From positions 124,001-188,000 of the forward strand of contig NC_022575.1 of assembly GCF_000477415.1 (NCBI RefSeq): 64,000 nucleotides of DNA, read 5' to 3'. The position numbers were made by a program, and so were the translations under genes. The notes under the pieces were generated by a model. The model was not told the DNA's origin. It made no database searches and worked only from the letters and a program-made list of their open reading frames with translations. Every line of letters starts with the position of its first letter. Position 1 is the first letter of the stretch. Source of the stretch: Mycoplasma parvum str. Indiana. GTDB taxonomy: Bacteria; Bacillota_I; Bacilli_A; Mycoplasmatales; Mycoplasmoidaceae. Below are positions 43,173-52,259 of this stretch, one piece after another.

Positions 43173-44288
43173 ATTAAAAGCAGTTTATTTTTATTTGGTC
43201 TTCCAGGAGTTTTTGCTGGCCCTTTTATGGGTTTTTTTGGGTCTAAAGAAACAACTTTAAATGTAGGGGAGAAAAAAGTTATTGTCAATGAATCGACAAT
43301 GACTTTTTCACCAAATTTTAAAAATCCACTTAAAGATTTAGTTAAAGAACAAAATAAAAAAAATAAAAAATTGGTTATTGTAGGATTATGCTTTAATGGA
43401 GAATTTAGACCAAAAATTTTGATAGATTGGGAAAAAATTCAAAAAGGTCAAGGATCTAGCACTGTTAGAGGTTATATAAAAAATGCTTTAAAAATAATAG
43501 ATGAAATGTTAAGACAAAAAATAAATAAATGGGTGGGATGCCAAAAATCAGATTTATTTGATGAGAAGGGAGAAGCTGGTATTGGTTTTCTTGATCAAAT
43601 GTTTACTGTAGAGGAAGAAGGAGGAGGGAATGGAAGAATTTTATGAAAACTAAAAAATAATATGGCGGGGGAAAAAAGTGTAAAGCTTGCTCAAAATTAT
43701 AAGCGATATTGTCGAAATTTGAGAGAGCGGGAAATTATTTGCAAAATAAATCCAGAATTTGTTAATGAAGGCATTAAGGATGAAATAGGGAATTCAATCG
43801 AGAAAAATCTTGAAGAAGCAATTGAAAGGACTGTAAATCGATGACTTAATACAGGGATTTGAAAAAACGAAAGTTTGTGCTTTTTTTCAAATAGATTTAA
43901 ATTTGAAAATCACGATTGTTTAAAAACTGGGAAAATTGGTCAAGATTTACATCTTAGAAAAGATATTAAAAATTTGATTCCAAAATTAAATGGAAATGGA
44001 AATATGAATATTGAGATTGGAGCGTGATGGCTTTCAGGGAAAGGTAAGAGTCAAAATAAGGAATGGGGGAGGGAACATGGAAAAAGCGACAATCGAGGAG
44101 CCACTGAAAAACTCATTGAATTTGCTGGAAGTGTTGGTCAATTGAAAGAACAAACCTTAAAACAAGCTGTTAAAGAACTTATTGAAGAATTTGAAAAAGG
44201 AATTATTAATCAAAAAGAAGGTTTTTGTGGAGTGTGAAATAAAGGAGTATCTTGTCCTGATGGAGGAGTAATTCTTTATAAAAAATAG
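43173..44288 (+). CDS. CPxGG-family exported protein, LFLFGLPG subtype
   Basis: 371 aa. The frame reads TAA AAA ATT AAA AGC AGT TTA, so ATT 43173 is the only start available before the signal LFLFGLPGVFAGPFMGFFG. Block GLCFNGEFRPKIL, end GVSCPDGGVILYKK. Where its relatives at 34826 and 40039 have a G7/G8 run, this gene has the interrupted GGAGGAGGG, so it should not slip. Confidence 0.87.
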
Positions 44289-44440
44289 AATAGAAGGTGA
44301 TTATAGAAATAAAATGTTTCTTAACTTAAAAAAATAAAGTATTGGAAATTGATCTTTAATTTTCAGTTAAAACAGGAATTTATTTAAGCGAATATTTTGT
44401 GGGAAAAATAGCTCAAATTATTTAAATTAAGGTGAATTTA

Positions 44441-45525
44441 ATGAAATATAAATATGCAATTTATTCTTTAATCCCTTTTTTAATTGGGGGAAATTCTTTA
44501 TTTTTTTTGAACAATGAAAGTCTTAATTTTTTAATTTCTAGCTTTTCAATTTCTGTGGGGGGGGCAATAGCAATTCACTAAATTTTTTTGGAATCAATAA
44601 AAATGAATTAAAAATAGAAAATTATTCAATTCCAACTACTAAGTTGAAAGTTGATAAGGAAAGTTTCAAAGAAGAATCTTTAACAATAAATTCTACTCAA
44701 AATTTACAGTTAAATGAAGTTAATTTAAATGAAAAAGAAAAATCTGAAAAATTAAGGGGAACAGTTTCTCAGCTTGTTATAGAAATGGACAAAGAAACAG
44801 ATACTATTCAAATTCAAAAAGAACAACAAGAAGAATTTTCTAAAGTTTCATCAGAATTGAAACAATATGAAAGTAGTTTTCAAAATGCTTCAAAAGTTTT
44901 AAAACCCTCTATAGATTATGAACGGTCTCGTTCAAGATCTAGAAGAGATGAACATTCGGCACAAACTTCAGAGGTAGGCCAATTAAGTAAACAAGAAAAG
45001 AAAAGTGTTAGTATTTACTATCAAAAATATATAAATTTAAAAAATAAAAAAGAAGAATTTACAGGAAGACTAGAAAAAATTAAAAAAGGGATAAGAGATT
45101 CTAAAAATGGTCCTAAAATACAAACAAAAAATGAGGATCAAAGAATTTTAAATGCTATTAAGAATATTGAATGGGATAGTAAAGATAATATAGAGTTTGA
45201 AAAATTTATTCAAAATAACCGTAAATATTGGGATTCCGGTAATCCTTATGGAAGTTTATTAACTTTGGAACAATGAAATAGTATAGTAGAAGTGTTTAAA
45301 GACACTGTTAAAAAAATTAGAGATATTGAGACAAATGGTACAAATAGATTTTGCTCTTTAGTGGCTATGATTTTTAGAATGTCTGAACATTGCTTTCAAA
45401 ATAGGAATGAATTAAAACAACAAAAAGAAATACTTAAAAAATTGATTTCTTTGGCGATAGGTAATAAATTATTACAAGAAATGGAATTAATTAGTAAGGA
45501 AGATATTAAAAATTTTGAAAATTAA
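44441..45525 (+). CDS. MRFKY-family coiled-coil surface protein, phase-OFF at G8
   Basis: ATG 44441: MKYKYAIYSLIPFLIGGNSL, hydrophobic to about residue 25. The G8 run 44557-44564 puts the frame off: as read a 46-aa product ends at TAA 44579-44581. Nine (or six) G would give 361 aa continuing GNSNSLNFFG, then coiled-coil, RSRSRRD (furin-like R-x-K/R-R), KNIEWDS.D.IEFEKFI and NPYGSLLTLEQW blocks. Its four neighbours are intact versions. A terminator follows. Confidence 0.87.
44557..44564 (+). repeat. G8 tract, OFF state
   Basis: TCT GTG GGG GGG GCA, leading to a stop; nine G would restore GGC AAT AGC. Confidence 0.92.
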
Positions 45526-45540
45526 TTAAAAATTAATATT

Positions 45541-45563
45541 TGAAGGGGTTGAACGTCCCTTCA
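45541..45563 (+). terminator. intrinsic terminator
   Basis: TGAAGGG-GTTGAACGT-CCCTTCA followed by TTTTCTTTT, 15 nt past the stop at 45525. Confidence 0.85.
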
Positions 45564-45719
45564 TTTTCTTTTAATTTATGTTTTTACTTATTATATATGA
45601 GATAAAAATAATTTTTAATTGGAAAGATTAAAAATATCCTATTTTAAAGTAATAATTGCGATAAAAGATATTTTTTAAAGAAAATTTAAAACAATTTTAG
45701 TAATAATGCGTTAGATTAA

Positions 45720-46814
45720 ATGCGGTTTAAATATGTGTTTTATTCTTTCGTACCTTTTTCGATTGGCGGGAGTTCTTTATTTTTCATAAATAGCGAAAAT
45801 CTTAATTCGTTAATTTCTAGGATTTCAATTTCTGGGGGGGGCGATTCTCCCTTATTTAATTTCAATAGTTCTAAAAATGAACTCAAGATGGATAGTCATT
45901 TAATTCCAAAAACTGAAATGAAATTGCAACAAGAAAATTTGAAAACATCATCTTTAAAAGAAATAGAAACACCAGAAAATTTAAAGATAAATCAGACTAA
46001 TTTAAATGAAAATCAAAAAATAGGAAATTTAAAAGAAACAGTTGGTAATATCGTTATAGAAATAGATAGAGAAGCTGGAGTTAAAACGATTGAAAAAGAA
46101 CAAGAAGAGAAATTATCCAAAGTTAGACAAGAATTACAAAAACATTCAAACAATTTTAAAGAAGTTGTATTAACTGCAAAGCCACCTACAAGCTCTGAGA
46201 GTGTTTCTTCTGCAGCTAGATCGAGAGGAAAAAGAGATTCAGATTCTCAAACTGATATGTCATCAAAAAAATTAACAAAAGAAGTGAGAAACAGTGTTGG
46301 TGTGTATTATCAAAAGCATGTAGAGCTAAAAGATAAAAAGCATGAACTACAAAAAAGATTAAAAAATATAGAAGAAAATGCAAAAGATATTGAAGTAAAA
46401 CAAGAAAGAAATGATAAATATGTAGATACTAAAGTTTTTAAATCATTGGAGCAGATAGGTTGAGGTACTAAAAATGAAATAGATTTTGAAAAATTAATTC
46501 GTTCTAATTTTTGAGATGGTGGTATTAATCCTTATGGAAATTTATTAACTTTTGAACAATGAAATCAAATAGTAGAAAATTTTAAGAAACTTGAAAAAGA
46601 AATAAAAGAAATTGAAGCAAGCTCTTCAACTAAAGCTTGTTCTTTAGCAGCTTTTTTTATTAGATCTTCTCATCTTTGTTTTAGAAAGAGAGATGAATTA
46701 AGAGAACAACAAAAAGCATTAAAAAAATTATTACCTTTAGTAGTAAAAGAAAAATTATTAAGAGAAATGGGATTAATTAATGGTCCAAGTCTTTCAAGTT
46801 TAAAAGTTAATTAA
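45720..46814 (+). CDS. MRFKY-family coiled-coil surface protein
   Basis: 364 aa, ATG preceded directly by TAA, no Shine-Dalgarno. Membrane/signal segment at about residues 6-25 (YSFVPFSIGGSSLFFI), G8 run coding GGG at residues 39-41 (in frame), long Lys/Glu coiled-coil, SRGKRDSDSQTD with R-x-K-R near residue 168, then SLEQIGWGTKNEIDFEKLI and INPYGNLLTFEQWNQI, and a C-terminal part with two Cys. One of four tandem copies; function unknown, probably surface-exposed. Confidence 0.88.
45834..45841 (+). repeat. G8 tract, ON state
   Basis: TCT GGG GGG GGC GAT just after the membrane segment. Confidence 0.92.
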
Positions 46815-46905
46815 ATAAATGGTGGGGGATTTTTTATAAAAATCGTAATAATTTTTTGCGATAAGTTTTTAAAAAAGTTAAAAAGAAAAAAATAGATTAG
46901 ATTAA

Positions 46906-48000
46906 ATGAGGTTTAAATATGCAGTTTATTCTTTAGTTCCTTTTTCTTTTGGAGGAAGTTCTTTATTCTTTTTAAATAGTGAGAATCTTAATTCATTAAT
47001 TTCTAAACTCTCAATTTCTGGGGGGGGCAATGCCCCTTCTTTTAATTTCTATAGTTATAGTAAAAATGAACTTACAATAAATAATACTTCAATTCCAACA
47101 ACTCAGTTGGAATTGAATGAAAAAAATTTCCAAACAGAATCTTTAAGAGTTGATGTTTCTGAAAGTTCAGACTTAAATCTTCCTAATTTAAATGAAGAGG
47201 AAAAAACAGGAAGTTTGAAGACAAAAGTAAACAAAATTGTTACAGAAGTAAATAAAGAAATTGGAGTCAAGAAAGTTGAAAAAGAACAGGAAGAACAATT
47301 GTCGCAAGTTAAAAAAGAATTGCAAGGTCACTCAGGAAATTTGAACAAGATTTTATCCAGTGTTGTACTTTTATCCAATTCAGAAAGTTCTTCTGAAGTT
47401 AAAAGTAGAGCCAGAAGAGATTCAAACTCTCAATTTGTTGAATTTCCAAATTCTTTAGATAGAAATGTAAGAAATAGTCTTGGAACTTATTACAAAAAAT
47501 TCTTAGATTTGAAAGAGAAAAAGAATAAATTTGAAAAAAGACTAAAAAATATAGAGGAAAAATCAGAAGATATTGTGGTTACTCAAAATAGTTCAAATAA
47601 ATATATTGATGATAGAGTTCTTAAATCATTAGAGCAAATAGGATGAAACACTAATCAAGAAATAAAATTTGAACAATTAATTAATCGTGATTTTTGAGAT
47701 GGAGGAGAAAATCCCTATTCAGCTTTATTAGATTATGAAAGTTGACAGAAAATAGTAGACGATTATAAAAAAGCTACAAAAGAAATAAAAACTTTAAGAG
47801 AAAATCCAGGAAATAGAACTTGCGCTGTGTTTGCTATTCTTTTCAATATGTCTGATCGTTGTTTTGGTAATTTAAAAGATTTAGAGAAACAAAAAGAATT
47901 ATTAAAAAAAGTTGCTCCTTTTGCTGTAGCTAATAAATTATTTTTAGAAATGGGATTAGTGGATAATTCAAATATTGTAGTTAAAAGACTAGAAAAATAA
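46906..48000 (+). CDS. MRFKY-family coiled-coil surface protein
   Basis: 364 aa, ATG after TAA. Same order of parts as the previous gene: membrane segment, G8-coded GGG at residues 39-41, coiled-coil, KSRARRDSNSQF (R-A-R-R), SLEQIGWNTNQEIKFEQLI, NPYSALLDYESW, and Cys in the C-terminal domain (NRTCAVF, DRCF). A G5/C5 stem (about 48009-48030) follows the stop. Confidence 0.88.
47020..47027 (+). repeat. G8 tract, ON state
   Basis: TCT GGG GGG GGC AAT, in frame. Confidence 0.92.
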
Positions 48001-48126
48001 GAAAAAAAGGGGGGTTATATAAGCTCCCCCTATATCTCATTCATTCTTTTTATAAAATCAATGTAATTTTGAATAATTTATTCTAATAAGATATTTTTGT
48101 TGATGCATTTTTTAAGAATAAATTAA

Positions 48127-49197
48127 ATGAGATTTAAATATTCGATTTATTCTTCAATCCCTTTTTTAATTGGCGGGAATTCTTTATTCTTTTTAAATGC
48201 TGAAAATCTTAATTCTTTAATTTCTAATTTTTCAATCTTCGAAGGGGGGGGCAATATCCCTTCATTTAACTTAAGTAACTTCACTAAAAATGAAATTAAG
48301 TTAAATAACTCTTTAAACCCAACTACTAAGTTAGAAGTTGATCTGGAAAGTTTTAAAGAAAATCCTTTAAAAATCAGAGATTTTGAAGGCTTAAAAATAA
48401 GTAATACTGCTTTAAATGAGAGAGAAAGTTCGGAAAGTTTAAAAACAACAGTTAATAAGCTCGTTACAGAAATTGATAGAGAAGTTGGGATTAAAGTGGT
48501 TGAAAAAGAACAAGGAGAGCAGTTGTCTAAAGCAGAGCAAGAATTAGCAAAACATTCCAATAATCTTAAAGAGGTTTTATCAACTTTGAAACTTTCCTCA
48601 GATTTAAAAAGTAGATCAAGAGAAAGAAGAAACACAGATTCACAATCTGATATATCTTCAAAGAAATTAACAAAATATTTAAGAAATAGTTTGAGCGAGT
48701 ATTATCGACAATATGTAGAGCTAAAAGATAAAAAGAGCCAGTTTGAAAAAAGATTAATAAATATAAAAGAAAAAGCTAAAGATATTAAGGTAAATCAAGA
48801 AAGAAAAGATAAATATTTAGAAAATAAAGTTCTCCAAGCATTGGAACAAATAGGTTGGAATAATAAAGATGAAATTGATTTTGCAAAATTCACTAATTCT
48901 CAATATTGAGATGGAGGGAATAATCCTTATGGAAGTTTATTGGATTATCCAGAATGAGTTGAGATAATAGATGCTTATAAAAATACTAGTAAAGAAATAC
49001 AAGCGCGTAGAGCAGATCCTTGGAATAGAACATGCTCCTTATTCGCTATGCCCGTTTTTATGTCAGATTATTGTTATGGAAATTTAAAAACTTTAGAAAG
49101 TAGAAAAAAATTACTTGAAAAAGTTGTTCCTTTTGCGGTAGCTAATAAATTATTTAGAGATATGAAATTAATTGAAAGCAAAAAATTTATGTTGTAA
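48127..49197 (+). CDS. MRFKY-family coiled-coil surface protein
   Basis: 356 aa, ATG after TAA. Membrane segment (YSSIPFLIGGNSLFFL), G8 run in frame (EGGGNIPSF), coiled-coil, SRSRERRNTDSQSD (R-E-R-R), ALEQIGWNNKDEIDFAKF, NPYGSLLDYPEW. The 162-aa minus-strand ORF inside it is a low-complexity shadow. Tandem copy of the two preceding genes. Confidence 0.88.
48244..48251 (+). repeat. G8 tract, ON state
   Basis: GAA GGG GGG GGC AAT, in frame. Confidence 0.92.
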
Positions 49198-49266
49198 TTT
49201 ATTAAAAGTCTATAGAAAAACGATTAATTAGCTTTAAAATAACAATCGAGATTTAGGTATTTTTAA

Positions 49267-50370
49267 ATGAAAAAGATAAAAATTTATTTTTCTATATTTT
49301 CTCTTTTATCTATAAGTGGGGGTTTTTTTATATTTTTTAATAAATTACCAAATGTTTCTCAAAGTTTTTTACCTCAATTAAGTAATATTTCTTCATTTTC
49401 TAATTTATTTACTAATACAAATGAAAAACAGAAGGAAATTGCTCTTCAAAATCCTTCAGCAGAAAAAATTGATTTAAACAATTTAGAAACAGATTCTTTG
49501 AATAAAACAAATGTTTTATTAAATAAAGAAAAAGCTTTAGAAAAAATGTTTACTTCGGGGGGGGCATTTAATGAATCTTCAGAAATTCAAAGAACTAAAG
49601 AAAAGGTGGAATCTTTATATAAAGAAATAAAAAGAGAAGAAAAAGTATTAGAAATTCAGAATGATAAAGATAAACAATTTAAAACAGTTGTAGAAAAAAA
49701 TAAAATTGCACAAGATTCAGAAAAATTTCAAAAATCTAAAACAACAATTCATGATTATTTATCCTCTGAATTTAAAACAGAAAAATCTAGGAGAAAGAAA
49801 AGAGTTGCTGAGCAAAAAGAAAATGTTTCCTTTTTAAATAAGGAAGAGCGAAAATCATTGCAAAATTATTTTCAGACTTATTTGGAATTGTCAGATGAAA
49901 GTAAAGAACTTTTAAAAAGGTTGGAAAATAACGCAAAAGATTTAACAAAAAGTATTTCTTTTAGTAATTCTATTAATATTCCAAAAAAAGATGAAATTTT
50001 AAAGTCTTTGAAAATGATTGAGTGAGACAAAGATCGAATTAAATTGAAAGGGCAACTAAATAAAGGAAATCCTCCTCTTTATGGATGGGAAAGTTGAGAA
50101 AAAAATCCTTATAGACACTTTTATTCTGAAGAGGAATATAAAAAGGTAATGGAAGAGCTAACAAGAAATGATAAGGATTTGGAAGAATATTTAAAAAGTA
50201 AAAGAGTTTCAGGGTTAATTGCTACTTGATTTGGTCCTGGAATGGTAAATTGAGTATACAGCGATAAAGATCAATATATGAAAAAAATTGTTGAATCAGG
50301 CTTAAAAATAGAAGCTCATATAGCTCAAAAACTACTTTCTTGAATGAATCAATTAAATTCTCAAAAATAA
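49267..50370 (+). CDS. MRFKY-family-like coiled-coil surface protein, diverged
   Basis: 367 aa, ATG after TAA (MKKIKIYFSIFSLLSISGG). The membrane segment reaches about residue 24. The G8 run sits later than in its relatives (residues 98-100, SGGAFNES, in frame). Coiled-coil, KSRRKKRVAEQ (R-K-K-R), SLKMIEWDKDRIKLK and KNPYRHFYSEEEY blocks confirm membership. Last gene before the 16S rRNA. Confidence 0.86.
49557..49564 (+). repeat. G8 tract, ON state
   Basis: TCG GGG GGG GCA, in frame. Confidence 0.92.
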
Positions 50371-50515
50371 AAAAGTAGAAGTGAGAATTTTTCCCTTCTT
50401 TTTATTTTTTTTAGAGAATCTTTTTTAACAATAAAATTTATTAATGACCTGATGGTAAATTTAGGTTTTAGTAAAGATAGTTATTTGAAAATAGTTTAGG
50501 AAGTAAACCGGACAA

Positions 50516-52026
50516 TTTTATGAGAGTTTGATTCTGGCTCAGGATTAATGCTGGTGGTATGCATAACACATGCAAGTCGAACGAAAAAGGTCTTCGGGCC
50601 TTTTTAGTGGCAAACGGGCGAGTAACACATATTTAACTTGCTCATCCGAGGAGAATAGCAGCCCGAAAGGGCTATTAATACGCCATAGTTTTAAATTAGT
50701 GAATTAATTTAAATTAAAGGAGGCTGCCGAAAGGTGGCCTCGCGGATGAATAGGAATATGTCCTATTAGGTCGTTGGAGAGGTAATGGCTCACCAAGCCG
50801 ATGATGGGTAGCTGGACTGAGAGGTTGAACAGCCGCAATGGGATTGAGAAATGGCCCATATTCCTACGGGAAGCAGCAGTGAGGAATTTTTCACAATGGA
50901 CGAAAGTCTGATGGAGCAATACCACGTGAACGATGAAGGTCTTCTGATTGTAAAGTTCTTTTATTTAGGAAAAAAAGCGCGGCAGGAAATGGCCGCGCCT
51001 TGATTGTACTAATTGAATAAGTGACAGCTAACTATGTGCCAGCAGCTGCGGTAAAACATAGGTCACGAGCATTATCCGGATTTATTGGGCGTAAAGGAAG
51101 CGTAGGCTGAAATGTGTATTCATTGTTAAAAATATTTGCTTAACAAGTGTTCGCGGTGAAGATTGCATTTCTAGAATTAGTTAGGGGGTACTGGAATTCA
51201 ATGTGTAGTGGTGGAATACGTAGATATATTGAGGAACACCAGAGGCTAAGGCGAGTGCCTGGAACATAATTGACGCTGAGGCTTGAAAGCGTGGGTAGCA
51301 AATGGGATTAGATACCCCAGTAGTCCACGCCGTAAACGATGGGTATTAGTCATTTGGATTTAAGACTGAGTGATGTAGCTAACGCGTTAAATACCCCGCC
51401 TGGGTAGTATATATGCAAATATGAAACTCAAAGAAATTGACGGGGACCTGAACAAGTGGTGGAGCATGTTGCTTAATTCGTTAATACACGCAAAACCTTA
51501 CCGAGGCTTGCAATCCTCCGCAACGCTATATAAATATAGTTGAGGTTATCGGAGTGACAGGTGGTGCATGGCTGTCGTCAGCTCGTGTCTTGAGATGTTT
51601 GGTTAAGTCCCGTAACGAGCGCAACCCTTCTTATTAGTTGCTTAGTTCTAATAAGACTGAATCGTAAGATCTAGGAAGGATGGGGCCAAGTCAAGTCATC
51701 ATGCCCCTTATGCCTCGGGCTGCAAACGTGCTACAATGGTAGATACAATGTGTGACAATCTAGCGATAGTGAGTCAATCACCTAAAGTCTATCTCAGTCC
51801 GGATAAAAGGCTGCAATTCGCCTATTTGAAGATGGAATCACTAGTAATCCTGTGTCAGCTATATCAGGGTGAATACGTTCCCAGGTCTTGTACACACCGC
51901 CCGTCAAACTACGAAAGAAAGTACTAATTAAAACCGTATTTAATTACGTCTAGATTGGTAATTTTGATTGGAGTTAAGTCGTAACAAGGTACCCGTACGA
52001 GAACGTGCGGGTGGATAACTTTAATT
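50516..52026 (+). rRNA. rrs: 16S ribosomal RNA, haemoplasma-like
   Basis: Contains AGAGTTTGATTCTGGCTCAG near the 5' end, GTGCCAGCAGCTGCGGTAA, ATTAGATACCCCAGTAGTCC, GTACACACCGCCCGTCA and AAGTCGTAACAAGGTA. Variants such as CCTACGGGAAGCAGCAG and GACCTGAACAAGTGGTGGAG fit haemotrophic mycoplasmas. About 1.51 kb; ends estimated by comparison with E. coli. Helix 45 is present (CCCGTACG-AGAA-CGTGCGGG), but the tail after GGAT is AACTTTAATTTTTT instead of CACCTCCTT, so the anti-Shine-Dalgarno is missing. No 23S, 5S or tRNA follows. ORFs inside it are not genes. Confidence 0.98.
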
Positions 52027-52259
52027 TTTTAGAAGAGGTTTTACAGACTGGTTTATTTTTTATTTTCAAATCTATCTAATTTATTAGCTTTAAACAGTAA
52101 AAAATTTTTAAATGATTGTTTGTTTCTTACAAAATTCTTATATTAGTAGGAAATATATAGGAAATTTTTAATTATTTAAATAATCTAATTAAATTTTTGG
52201 TATATAATTATTCTTGGTTTTTTGTATATATTCTCTTAATAAATAATTAAGTAATAGTT

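Noticed and set aside
48147-48635. 162-aa minus-strand ORF
   Set aside because: Antisense to the MRFKY gene at 48127; Leu/Ser-rich composition is what complementing a Lys/Glu-rich coiled-coil produces.
51736-51927. ORFs inside the 16S gene (also 50704-50925 minus)
   Set aside because: They lie in conserved rRNA sequence.
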